Shown here in pieces: positions 1 through 11,884 of a stretch of 64,000 nucleotides of DNA. Every line of letters begins with the position of its first letter. Positions within the stretch are counted from its first letter, which is position 1. Under the pieces are notes generated by a model. The model was not told where the DNA came from, made no database searches, and saw only the letters and a program-made list of their open reading frames with translations. The stretch spans positions 9,176,001 to 9,240,000 of the forward strand of contig NC_072896.1 of the NCBI RefSeq assembly GCF_027943255.1. Direction: 5' to 3'. The position numbers were made by a program, and so were the translations under genes. Origin of the DNA: Anastrepha obliqua. Lineage: Eukaryota > Arthropoda > Insecta > Diptera > Tephritidae.

Positions 1-1160
1 CCGCAAGATACCCTCGCTCAGCATAACCCCAATGATGCAATGGCGTTTACAATTAAAAGTAAAAATGTTGTAATTTTTATAGTTTTACGAGCTAAGTTTT
101 TTACAATTTTATGTATTTTTACAGCAAGTTTCCATTGTTTTGTACATAAAATGTTTCCGCACCTCAAAGCGCGCGCGACTTTGCGACTCCTCCACAGCAA
201 CAGCACCAGAAGTAGTAGCCGCCACAGCAGCATTAAGGTTGCAACAGCGTCATTGTTGCTACTCACTTTTTTGTGTTCATTTCTTATACTATGTACTGTT
301 ATTGTTATTGTTTTCGGTTTTTTGCAAACCAAAAAAAAAACTACTTTGTCCGCTCAAGGCGCAACTGCAGTGCCCCTGAGCCAAATTTATTGCTAAAAAA
401 TACAATTTTTTTCTCCAAATTATTATCTATTACTTTTGTTTTTGTTTTGGCCACAGTCTGAATTTTGATTTTAGCGCCGCGTGAAGGCGTTAAACTTGCG
501 CTTTGATGCCAAGGCAGAATTTTTGAAGTGATTCGATTAAATTTTCAATGTTTGAATTATGCGAGTAATGAGTAAAGTATAAGAAACTTGAAAGGAAAAA
601 CACGCGTTTCGAATGGGCGTCAATGCAAAAAACAAAAAAAAAACAAAAATCGCATGATTTATGGCGACAAACTGTGTTTTTATGCTTAAAGTTTTTTTAT
701 GAAAATTATTGTTCTTTTTTTTATAAATATATCTTGACTACAACGATGGAATTTTTAGGCGATAGAAATTTTGCTTTTATTTTGTTACAAGAATAAATTT
801 GTTTGAATGCAATTATATAATATGTTGCAGTATTTGCGTTAAAATTCAATATCAACTTGGCCCGAAAAAATTTTAATGCTATTAAACATTCGAAAAAGTC
901 ATTAAAATAACGGATTTAAATGTCACATACCGTACTTTTTATAGAAAATATTATTTTGTGTTTTTGACAAAACTTAAAGAGTTGAAAAATCATTAATTCT
1001 TAAGCTTTTTAAATTAACAAAAATCGTTAACTTAAATTAAATTCGTTAAATGTTTAGTTTGTTATCTACATTGTTATGATGCATTTAATTTTTTTTATTA
1101 ATTATTTAAATAAAAATCGTGTACTGAAAATTACGTGGGAAGCCAGTATTTTGGCATTTT
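1..1160. other. A+T-rich unique DNA, no gene recognised
   Basis: Both strands hold only short open frames of low-complexity composition, rich in Leu/Ser/Phe/Lys runs and unlike any family I know. A small less A+T-rich patch with a GCGCGCG run and CAGCAG-type triplets lies around 165-240. Nothing else is supportable. Confidence 0.5.
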
Positions 1161-2490
1161 ATTTACTTTCTAAATATACCGAAATTCAGGTGGCAACCCT
1201 ATCCAAAAATTGTTCTTATAAAACTTTGCTAGAAATACTTTTTATAAATTGCCAATATTTTCACATTTTATTAACTTTCTAAATTTACTGAAAACTAGGT
1301 GGCAACCCTGTTCAAAAATTTGTTTTATAAAATTTTGTCAGAAACTTTCATATGTTACAAATATTTTGACATTTTATTTACTTTCTAAATATGTATATTG
1401 AAATTTACATGGCAACCCTATCCAAAAATTGTTCTCATAAAAGTTTGCTAAAAATACTTCTTATAAGTTACCAATATTTTGAGAATTTATTTCCTCTCTA
1501 AAAATATGGAAAATTAGGTGGCAACCCCGTTAAAGAATTTCTTATAAAAATTTTTCGAAGATACTTTTCATTTATTACCAATATTTTCACATTTTATACA
1601 CTTTCTAAATATACTGAAATTTTGGTGGTCCAAAAATTGTTTTTATAAAAGTTTGCCAAAAATACTTTTTATTTGTTAGCAATATTTTCACATTTTATTC
1701 ACATTCTAAACATACTGAAAATTAGGTGGCAGCCCCATTAAAAAATGTGTCTAATAAAAGTTTGTCCAAAATGCTTTTCATGTGTTACCAATATTTTGAC
1801 ATTTTATTTATTTTCTAAATATATGGAAAATTAGGTGGCAACCCTGCTACAAAATGTCTTATAAAAAAAAAAATTTTGACATGTTATTTACTTTATAAAT
1901 ATATTTAAATTTAGGTGGCAACTCTATAAATAATTTTTCTTATATAAGTTTGCTAAAAATACTTTTCATTTGTTATCAATATTTTCACATTTTATGCACT
2001 TTCTAAATTTACCGAAAATTAGGTGGCAACCCTGTTCAAAAATTTGTCTCATAAAAGTTTGTCCAAATACTTTACATACATATGTTACCAATATTTTCAC
2101 AATTTATTTACTTTCTAAATATATGGAAAATTAGGTGGCAACCCTCTTCATTTTTTTTCATAAAGGTCTGTCCAACACTTTTCACTTGCTATTAATATGT
2201 TGACATTTTATTTAATAAATAATATCATATTCGAAAGGGTAGCAACCCTTATGCAAATATTTTCAAAAAGAACACGGATCCCAATAAAATTTGTGAACAT
2301 TTATTATTACCAACACATATATCGGTTATGATGTACTTTTACTTTTTGAATAATTATTAATTTTTTACTCGAAATTAGGTGGCAACTCTCATCAAATATT
2401 TCTGGACTAGAGCAGTCACAAGTGTCCCCAATGAGTTAACTTATTTATTTTTAAAATTATTCCAAAAAAGTGGCAACATTGCGCGAATAA
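1160..2490. repeat. Satellite block 1, ~109-bp monomers with GGTGGCAACCCT box
   Basis: About 13 diverged monomers in direct tandem order. The box GGTGGCAACCCT or a variant starts near 1189, 1298, 1408, 1517, 1623, 1725, 1834, 1914, 2022, 2134, 2238, 2378 and 2468, so spacing is mostly 102-112 bp with one short (80) and one long (140) unit. Each box is preceded by TTTACTTTCTAAATATACTG-like DNA. Each is followed by AAAAATTTG, then a segment like TTTCATTTGTTACCAATATT. Monomers are A+T-rich apart from the box. The same two conserved segments recur in the blocks at 17-19 kb and 61-63 kb. Confidence 0.88.
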
Positions 2491-3250
2491 TTTTCCACGG
2501 TACCACTTCACTAAAAAGGGTTGGAAAGTATCTAACTACAAATCTTCTTACAGATCGTTGGAGCTGCTTCCTGGTTTGGAAGATGCAATGGCATGTTATG
2601 CAGGACCATTGAAGCAATTACGAAAAGCAACATGGAAAGCCTATGGCTATGGCTTTAGACCCTACACAAATGTTAAAAGGACATTTCTGTAAGACATTAT
2701 TTTCTGATACCATAGATATTACATGCAATAGCAGAGCTAAGAGCTGGAATCGTTTCGAGCCGAAAATATGTTTAGAAGATAACTGAATGGGTTGGATAGA
2801 AAAATAAAAAAATTTCGAGATTTCCAAAGGATTTCGGCGAATGTGATATTCGTTTCTACTAGGGAGACCAACTCTCTCTCTCTGCTTTAGAAGTAAAGCT
2901 GAAAAGTGACAATTTGAATTCAGTTAAAGTCTACTACGCATTCAAGGAAGTGTTTGCTTTAAGATTTTAGACGACCTCAGCTCTCGCTCAGCTACAGAGA
3001 TATTGTTCGACGTTCTCTAGTCCCTGCTCATCCTTGTCGCCATTTGAGAGGAATCCTATCCGCTTGCCGTTTAATTTTTTTTTCATTCATCCTTGGTGTA
3101 TTTACTTTGCCTCCCGACACCTGTATTCCTTGGCCCATCTACTATTTGTTAGTTCAATGAAAAGGAATACGAGCTGAGCCGATGTTTACGTGAAGACAAA
3201 GAATGCCCGAGTTATGGCCAAAGTTTAATCAAAATAATTAAAGAATTAAA
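2490..3250. other. Unique DNA, no gene recognised
   Basis: Moderate-complexity sequence with a short CT run near 2873-2883. A stretch read on + around 2680-2785 is open for about 33 codons but matches nothing I recognise. No terminal repeats or transposase motifs were seen. Confidence 0.4.
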
Positions 3251-3253
3251 TAA

Positions 3254-3478
3254 TTGGCCGTACACTTCCGTTACGTTTTTGGGCGAGCTGCTCCTCCTAT
3301 TTGTGGTATGCACCTTGATGGTGTTCCACAAATGGAGGCACGTACAGTTTTAAGTCGACTCCGAACGGCAAATGGCTTTTCATAAGGAGCCTTTTAATTG
3401 CAGAAACATAGTCGGAGGTTTGCCATTGCCTACCGAGGGACGGTCACTATTAGAAAACACTTTTTCTTTTGGATGTTC
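3254..3478 (-). mobile_element. SINE body, 5'-truncated (tRNA head missing)
   Basis: On the minus strand it follows the body of the SINE seen at 15013 and 43732: a TATTAGAAAA-like segment after the head, GGCAATGGCAAACCTCCGA, a CTCCTTATGAAAAG block, the GCCGTTCGGAGTCG block (partly changed), a CATTTGTGGAACACCATCAA block, then CACAAATAGGAGGAGCAGCTC. The tRNA-related head with its B box is not visible, so the copy is truncated at its 5' end. Clearly an interspersed repeat; the family name is not assigned. Confidence 0.75.
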
Positions 3479-3479
3479 A

Positions 3480-5313
3480 TAGACAAAGCTTACTGATAGT
3501 AAATTTCTTTCTTTCATTTGGCATCAGTGATGCTAAGTATACCTCTGTATTCTTCCAGAACTCATAGTACCTTTTTTGACCACTTCACACCCAACTCGCT
3601 TAAGAGCTTCCTACAAATAGATAGTTAATAATTTCGAAGGGACGCCATTTCACTATAGATGATAGACTTTTGTTATATACTGTAAAGAGTCTTGAACACT
3701 ACTACTTCTAGAACCACTTCTCTTAATGCTGCTCATTCAGCCCAAATGGCGCTACAGTAGCCAGATAACTAAAGAGTGAGAATTTCAGTCAGAGCACTTT
3801 TGAGTAGATTCGGAAGATATCAGGCACTGAACCATGAATTTTACTCCGCAAAGTTTACCCATTTGCTTTTCGGGAATTCTTGTGAATAACTTTTTTTCTG
3901 CGCTGAAATTTATAGGTGCTGAGACGATAAGATTTGAGGAGCAACCATTCACTTTAAAATTTACGGAATATGATTTGAAGCTGCGAAGCACAATTCGTAC
4001 TACCAATTGTCATCTAAGTGGATTTATTTAGTTTTCTTTGAGCTTTTTGGAATGGATGAAATAACAAAATGGAAGAGATGGTAGGTGCAGCTCGCTGATT
4101 TGCCATTGTCGCCAGCAAAACTATTAGTAAACACTCGTTCGTGGATAACCACTCGTTGGTGGAGTACCCACTCGGCCGCTTATCTCAAAGCTTTACCTTC
4201 ATTTAGGGACCACCTAACTCTGGTATATGTGGCTCTCATGGCATATGGAATGAAAAGCTTAGCACTGCAGCTGTGGCAACCAAATAAAATCAGATATGAA
4301 AATAAAGATATGTAAATAATTCACTATTTAACGACCATTTTTAATATTCAAAAATAAATAAAGTAAAATGACAGTTAATGGCACAAGTATTTAGTCAATT
4401 AAATTTTTAAATAATCTCGCACACTTTTTATGCAGAATATTTTAAAGTATACTCATAAACTGCTGATCATAAAAAAATCATAAGAAGTCATTTATTTACA
4501 TATTTATTTTTTACATTTTACATCTGCACATATCAAGAATGCATAAATTGGAAGAAATAAAAATAAGAATAAAAAAAAACACACATACAGCTATAGACAC
4601 TCCTATGATCACACACCTAAGTGCGTATTAATATCACAAAGATTTGTGCTTATTTTAAAACATTTATCAACTCGCGCCGTTGTGGCCAAAATTCGCACAA
4701 AAAAAGAGCAAAATATTGTAGCTACAATTGCCTACTAATCGATAAATTTGATTAAGTGCCAAAAGTTGTTCCACACAATGGCATGCCGCGCTCTGCCCTA
4801 TCACACCTACCACCCCCACACTGTCATGGTATTGCTCTTTAGCAGACAGTTCTTTTTCTTTGCGCTTTTGCTTTGCACCTCTTTTCTTCCTTTGAACGCC
4901 ATTGTAGCTTTTTGCTCATTGACTCACAATAAGGCAGAGAAATAAATCATAACAACAGCAATAAAAGTGGAAAACGTGTGGCGCAAACAAAGGGCGAGAG
5001 TAGCAGAAACTTTTGTCAAAAATGATAATCGTGTGGTTATATAAAACAGCGAAAGTTTAAAGTACAATATTTTAAAAACCGTAAATAAAGGCAAAAATGA
5101 GAGAAATACGAGTATTTTGGAATTTTGAATTTGATCGTTTATAAAAAAATTAAAAAAGTTGTGAGGGCAAAATTTACTTTTTACAAATAAAATGATAGCT
5201 GTCAATAAATGAATGGGAAAATAATAGAAGAATCTGAATAAATCGGATCTGCTGCCTAGCATCGAAGTCCAATTAGATACCACCACCTATGAATATATAT
5301 ATAATACTTATAT
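3480..5313. other. Unique DNA, no gene recognised
   Basis: Short open frames at 3834-4031 (+) and 4085-4315 (+) have no recognisable domain. A scrap like the SINE segment GATTTGCCATTG occurs near 4098-4110 but is too short to call. The rest is A+T-rich with no tandem or inverted structure that I can see. Confidence 0.4.
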
Positions 5314-5420
5314 AAATTGGCGCTTACACCCTTTTTGTGTGTTTGGCCGAGCTCCTATGCCACAAATAGGAGATACATACATACATATGTATGTACGTCT
5401 TGATGTTGTCTGTCGAGGGG
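5314..5420 (-). mobile_element. SINE 3'-end fragment interrupted by a TACA/TATG microsatellite
   Basis: On the minus strand this shows the SINE tail: CAAATAGGAG, GAGCTCGGCCAAACAC, then AAAGGGTGTAAGCGCCAATT, the same order as at 7790-7840 and 43955-43990. A (TACA)n/(TATG)n microsatellite of about 30 bp (near 5370-5398) lies between the AGACGTAC part and CAAATAGGAG. Confidence 0.65.
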
Positions 5421-5499
5421 CGGCCGGCAGAAAAGATGTTTTCTATGAATTGATGTTTCATGAACGGAGATTCTCTTCAATCTTGCGAACAGGAAACAG

Positions 5500-6430
5500 T
5501 CGCAGGGAGCCAAATCTGTGTTTGGCCAAATAATCTCTCTCTAGCAAAGACGAATGAGCCAATCGATATACCGACATCGTCAGCAACTTTTCTAAATGTG
5601 ATTCGATGATGAAACTTGCCGTTACACGAAAATATTGTGCCTTGCCGTGCAAACAAACTTGGTCTTTTGCATACTTTAACTTACAGAACATAGCATCGGA
5701 CTTGGACCTGCATCTGTACACCATTAAAATTACTTAGAAGGTTAAGGATGATGACCATAGAAAATTTAGTTAATTGGGCTTTGGGGCCATTTCCAAGAGA
5801 GGAACTCAATTTTTGCCAAAAAATCACCTTGGTGTGAATTTTCTGATGAATGGCTAAGCTTACGAACAAAATTGTGATTTCAAGACACACGTAGCTCGCC
5901 AGTTGGCTACGAATTGACAAATAGTTAGTTTATGGAGCGGATTTTAGACTGGCGCCATCATTGCTTCGCCTTTCTTCAAAAACGACATTAGGGAGGCCAT
6001 AACCGTCAACGGCTCGTTCTTCTGATCAATAACCCATTTCTTTTGACCCAAGCAGAACGGTTTGCATTCCAGCAGGATCTGTAGGATTTCAGAAGGCAAC
6101 TACGTGCCCAGGCAGCTATGTGCCGCCACACAGTACGATGGATGTGCTGCATGAATGACTTGAGGGAATGGTTATGTCTCACGAATGTGATATAAATTGG
6201 CCACTAAGATTGTGCGACTTGAGTCTACTAGACATTAGTGAAACTCTTGACTCTTTTGAAGACTGACACCCTCAAAGTGAACTCAACATAGACCATTGCT
6301 TAAATTCAGCTGAATCTATGCAGCAGAGTCAGCAGGAATGGGATTTCTGGGAGAACCGTAACGCCACGTGAAGTTGAGATGAACTTTTGACCTTTGTCAT
6401 ATTCATTACTTCAGCCATACAAGGATCTGC
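5500..6430 (+). pseudogene. Decayed Tc1/mariner transposase (DUF4817/DDE_3, DD41D-type)
   Basis: Plus-strand translation in shifting frames reproduces the family's landmarks in order. At about 5690-5760 there is an LHLYTIKIT-like segment (family: LxAYKIQLTQEL). Near 5935 comes RLAPSL (family: VWCG...GIIGP). Near 6003 is AITVNGS. Near 6040 is FFWPKLNGL. At about 6135-6230 is TMDVLHE followed by DINWPLRLCDLSLLD (family: NWPPRSCDLTPLDFFLWG). The second catalytic-Asp region (QQDGATCHT) has decayed to a KATTC-like string. Stops and frameshifts are frequent and no terminal repeats remain. It belongs to the same broad lineage as the intact element at 15381-16695 but is clearly an old, independent insertion. 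Open frames on the opposite strand here are shadows. Confidence 0.72.
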
Positions 6431-7685
6431 CAGTTAAAGACAATATGTATTTTGTTAATGCCTCACACACAACTGGTTTTACTTTCTTTTAACTTTGGCC
6501 CGCCCTTAACTATTATAAAGCCCAGTAGCATTAGTTTGCCTTCGGTTTGTTATATTGATGGTTAATGGGCAATTATTCGTTAATCTACTATTCATTAATT
6601 TGAACTTGATTAAACATTTGAAAACAATAAATATCGAACTGTTAAATTTGCGTGTTCTTAGAAGCTGACCCTGAAAATGTATGGAAAATCTTACAAAACA
6701 AAGAAATATGGCACACCTCGCATGAAGGCAAAGCGAAATTAGAGTTTAAGTGAAAAAATTGCAGTGAATAGAAGCAATCAAATGCAGTTTTAAACAAATT
6801 AGTTTCACTAATGACTACAGATACTGATTTTTTTATTGCTCTCTACATACCTATGTATGCGTGTATGTTTGCAAACCACCGCACGCTCCAGCGATTAAGT
6901 GGTTTTCGGAACAACCAGCCACATGCAAGCATGAAAAAGTAAAATACGGGTATTTGTATAGGCGCGTGCACTTGCATATAGTATTTGGGTAGCGTTGTAG
7001 TTTGTGTGAATATCGTTCGTTTTTGAATAAAAAACCTCAGCATTCAATTTACATATCAATACCATTCATTAGTACTTTACTAGCAAGTTATTTATTTATT
7101 TATTGTGTTTTGCTAAGAATGACCATAATTAAATCGTAATTGATTGCAGTGATTGGCAATGCACTGATTTCTATGGAAATCATAAAAAATAGTTGTAAAA
7201 ATACAACCCATGGACACAAATCACAAACTGGTAGCAATTAGAGTTGACTAAATGTGTGCAATAAACCCACGTAAGGAAGTGCAAGTGGACATGAAAATGT
7301 TGAAATGCGTGTAGGTGTGGGATAATATATGCATTCACATTGACGTGCAGTACGTGGTCAAATTATTATACTCATTTGAGAAAAAAAGTATATTTATAAA
7401 AAATTTAATCTACTATTAGCACCATAACATCGTTTCATCAGTTATAAGGATAAATAATAGCTTTACTGAATATTAACTGCGGCTACGCTCGCATTTATTT
7501 CTCATAAAACGTAAATCAACTAGAGCCTACGAGTGTTGTTGGCAAACTTAAGCTTTCCTCTTATGGGCCAAAATACGTAATTATTCTTGCCTAAAACTTC
7601 ATCGCTGCAATTTTGATAAAATTTGACGAAGATGCTAGACAGTAAACTAAATTGTGAATGGGGGAGAGAAAAATTTGAGAAATTG
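6430..7685. other. Unique A+T-rich DNA, no gene recognised
   Basis: Non-repetitive A+T-rich sequence with a few TATGTATG/TGTGTG short tracts. No coding region, RNA gene or terminal inverted repeat is supportable. Confidence 0.4.
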
Positions 7686-7850
7686 CATGAAAAAGCTCCT
7701 CATAAAAACCATTGGCGTTTGGAGTCGGCTCAAAACTATAGCTTCCTCCATTTGTAGAACAACATTAAGATGCGTGCTACAAATAGGAGAAGGAGGTCGG
7801 CCAAACACCTAACAGAAGTTAATGCGCCAATTATTTATTTATTTTTTTTT
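7686..7850 (+). mobile_element. SINE 3' half
   Basis: Contains GAAAAAGCTCCTCATAAAAA, GGAGTCGGCTCAAAACTATA, CTCCATTTGTAGAACAACAT, ACAAATAGGAGAAGGAGGTC, GGCCAAACACC and GCGCCAATTATTTATTTATT, in the SINE order. It is 5'-truncated. Its tail is a TATT tract rather than the TA tract of the 43732 copy. Confidence 0.8.
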
Positions 7851-8990
7851 TATTTAACGAACTCTTTTTTCGTTGAATCGAAAGTCATATATATCGGAAG
7901 CATGATGGAAAGAATAATGAGATGGTGCCTATCGTGGTCCCGTTACTTTGCTCTCAGCGAATTTGACAACGAGTTACGTAATTTTAGCACCAGTATTGCC
8001 AGATTACCATTTTCGTAACTTGATTTACAATTTTTTTTGTTATTTAGTCTCGAAGTTTTAGTTCTTTCTTCATGACATTTTTCTAGACTGTTCTAATTAA
8101 AATGTAATGTTTATAATTTTGTAAAATATACATTTTTTAGTAATTAGTTAAATAATTCACTCAGTTTTATTTAGCTTTACTTTTTTTAACATCTGGTGGC
8201 ATTGCCCACGATTGCAGGTGTTGTTGGTGTTCTTCTGTTTTCGGCAGTCAAATCTCTTTCTCGCTACTGCAGTGTTGCCTAGCTTTGAATATAAAGACGC
8301 ACTAAAATGCCCATTTTAAGAAAATGAAACACCAAATTTTTATTGAATCACTTAAAGAATTAATTTATAAGTTTTTTTTTTTGTTAAGCTAGACTCATTT
8401 GGTAAGGGACCGACTTATTTGTTATATTTGAGGTTATGTAACTAGATAAGGTACTCTTTTTGTAAAAATGTCAGTATGGTTTCTTTAGTATTTTCTGGTA
8501 TTTTGCGGCTTATTTTTACAATGAATACACCTCTTGATGCCCTATGACCCACTAAGAATTGATGTCCGGAAGAAACGATTACACCTCTATGGTTTTAATC
8601 CGCATACAGTAAAATCAAACGCCTTTTAAAATGTGTAAAAAGGTTTTCAATCTTAAGAAGAGTTGACAGAGGGACATTTAATATTCTTGCGCAACCTTAA
8701 AAGAAGCAAAAAATTAAATTCACACTTTCAAAACATCAAATTTTATAAGAACCAACTAATTTTCATTAGCACTCAGAGTGGCCTTTTTTAACCTTCTTTT
8801 GTATAATAATATAGTTTGTTTTTTAACTTAAAGTTTCGGTAGCTTTAAATTAAAAAAAAAGAAACAAATATGAAACTTCAAAATTTTCAAATGATTTTGA
8901 CTTTTTTTGTCAGCACATTTTTATGAATTTTACAAATTATGTTTACACCGTGCTAAAGTTTTTGGGAAACTAACGAAAAACTGAAAAATA
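7850..8990. other. Unique A+T-rich DNA, no gene recognised
   Basis: T-rich and A-rich homopolymer tracts separated by unique sequence. A less A+T-rich patch at about 8195-8280 (CTGGTGGCATTGCCCACG and following) contains GGTGGCA but no neighbouring satellite monomers. Confidence 0.4.
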
Positions 8991-9790
8991 AAATTCACAA
9001 CTTCTGTTGTCGAATACTCGAAATTGAATTTATTGAAAATTTTCGCTTTTACTTAGAAAACCAAGTCGTTTTTCTTCAAATTCCGACATTGTAGATTTTT
9101 GTGAATTGTACTCAAAAATTCAAAAACATTTTCTGGTGAGAAATATTTTTTTTTCTTTTTTTTCTTTTTTCAAATTTCCACATTTTGGGTTTTTTGATTA
9201 TATTCAAATAGAAGATTGAAATTTCTCCATTTTATGGTGAAAACTAATTTTCTTTTTTTAAAATTTCAGCGTTTTTAATTTTTGTAATTATACTCAAAAA
9301 TTCGAAAACGATTTGTTATGGATTTTTTTTTTATTTTTTCAAATTTTGATATATTTTTTTTTTTTTAATTCTGCGCAAATAAGAGAGATTTTACTTTTTA
9401 TAGAGAAAACCGAATTTTTTTTTCAAATTTCGAAATTTTGGTGTTTATATGAATGATTTATTTTTATGACTGATTATACTCAAAAATTCGAAAATAATTT
9501 ATGAAAAAATATAATGGTTTTTTTTTTTTTGAACACTAATTCCAATTTCGATATTGTAATTTTTCTTAATTAAAGTTAATTACAGCTAAAAATTCGAAAA
9601 TAAATTATGTAAAACAAAAATATGGAAAAGACTTGATTAAAAAAATATATGAAATTTTTTGGGAATGTTTTTTCAAATTACGACTTTATAGATTTTTATT
9701 AATTACAGTAAAAACTTCGGATAATTTATTTGGCAATTTTTTTTTTTTTTTAATTTTTACATTTTAAATTAATTTTAATATTAATCAAAA
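8990..9790. repeat. T-rich degenerate minisatellite, ~80-120-bp units
   Basis: Recurring order: CAAATTTCGACATT-like box, ATTTTT, AATTATACTCAAAAATTCGA, AAA, GATTTATG, long T run. Copies of ACTCAAAAATTCGAAAA (or close variants) appear near 9110, 9290, 9479 and 9585. The T runs (8-14 nt) are all on the plus strand, so the array is strongly strand-asymmetric. The units are too degenerate for an exact period by eye. Confidence 0.7.
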
Positions 9791-11880
9791 GAAAGAGTGG
9801 AATTTTTATTTTTTAAGGAGAAAATAGCGCTAGAAATGAGAAAATATTTACTGATAAATGAAAATATTACTTAAGAGTGTTACGCAAAATGTGGGGTAAA
9901 AAGGTGATACGAATTTTTTACAGAGGAAAACAATTTCTGCATTGAATTTTCGTCTCGAACGTTGGGAGACAGCTAAAACATAGGTGTAAGTTGCTTTATT
10001 ATTTCAATAAATTTACAACAAGCAACTTAGTTTTTCTAACGTCTGCGAGTTAATCCATTGCACTGCGTCTTCCTAACGACTGCGTGCAAGATAAAAATTA
10101 AATCATCAAATTTTTTGCCTTCACATATAGTAAGGTATATTTTTTCCCTATGTCCCACTCTCTACTTACAATATTTTAGTATTGTGAACGCAAATTACTT
10201 CTCAATGTCACTTTTTTGCAATAAAAGCACATTTTCTGAGTCCATTTCGTATGCCTTATAGAAAAATTACAAATACCGAAAATTTCTGGATTTTTAAGAA
10301 ATAATCGCGTTATTTTTGGGAATTAAATACTCTAGTATATACGGGTTCAATGAACTCATTCCCGGGATGCCGCGCACCCAGCCTGTTTTGAATTCCGAAA
10401 GTCTTCGGACTAGTCAATTCAAACCAAGTGACTGGTGGTTATTCTTACAAAGTCTGGTGCAATTCTCATATGTCGCTAAATAAAAATAAGCAAATAATTG
10501 GAATTAGGTGCTTTGTCCCTTATACATCGATTACAAAATAATATGCCGCAAATCCCGATAACAGCAAAACCTCTAAAAAGGACATCTCTAGCACCTATGC
10601 GTGTGCCTTCCAATTATTGCCGAGCGCTTAAATCATGTGAAAGAAAATGTGATGGAAATTCTTCTCTATTTTCAGTAACAAATTTGACTTTATAAAAGCA
10701 CGAGAAAACTTTAAATTACACGCTTCAGTTTTACACTGTAAGAGGTCAAAGTTCACTTGACTTCAATTTGCAATATATTTTAAAATACGCAACTCATGCG
10801 AACTCACACGCCAGCCATCGCGCCTATCGATAACTCTGTGAAATTGCGTGCGCTTGTAAGTTTTTAAATAAATATATGTACATATATTTATATACGCAAT
10901 ATTTTATGTAGTCCCATAAATTAATTCGTGGCCACACGAAAAAAATAGTTACATATTTTCCCTGCTCTTATTTACATAGAAGAAGAATGAAAAATCGCTA
11001 GGGTGTACGGCATGGGTGAGTACGCCATAATTTATGGCGATGCGTCATGCGTGTATGCGCATACATCTATGTATGTATGTGTTCACTTATGGTTAAACAT
11101 GTAAGCTGTTTTAATTTAGATTACTTTTTTAAATTATTACCCAGCCCGATAACAGCGCCGCGAGTGTCGCAATCAATATATTTTTGCTAAATCCATATAC
11201 GAGTATGCATTAATTAGTCATTAGTCTCGAAAGCCTATTATGCATTAATTAGTAGACTTACTAGTCGCTTTAAACAAAAATCGAATAAAAATTGAAATTA
11301 GAATAATGGGGATCCGCAGAATTACTTCATACCCTATGACACAATTCCTAGGCACTTACATAGTCTACTCAGGCGCGGTTTTATAAACTCGAGCCCTATT
11401 TGTGTTCTCTCTTTTTGCTCTAGTCGTATGCCCAGCGTAGAATGCTCATATCTTCTTCTTATGTTATAGTTTGGTTGCCCCACTTTTAGGTTTGATCTTT
11501 CAATGTTGGATGGTACATTTTTTTATTTTTTTTCAGCCTTATCCTAATGAACTTTTACTTATGCGAGTACGTGTGAGTATTCAATTACTTCAACCTATGT
11601 TAACTTGTCACAGGCTAAGTTATCATCAAGGACTATAATGATAAAATTTAGCCTGGAAGTTATTTCATCCCAAGAAAAAACAACTTTTCCATTGCCTAAT
11701 TTCAACTTATCTCCATTGAAAACGAGCTTTTTCTTCATATGCTTTACAATTTGTAAAGAGTCAATTCTGAGACCAGTTGCACAGTCAATATTTTGCTATA
11801 TAGCGAAAGCAGTCCCAGATAAGATTGTCAACTTAATCATTACGCCTTGATGAGGCTTTTGAATGTTGAATTTTGTATGA
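9790..11880. other. Unique DNA, no gene recognised
   Basis: Includes a less A+T-rich patch near 10360-10430 (CCCGGGATGCCGCGCACCCA) and TATGTATG tracts near 11065. The open frames at 10498-10695 and 11605-11850 (+) show no family features. The 3' edge runs into the RTE relic. Confidence 0.4.
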
Positions 11881-11884
11881 CGGA

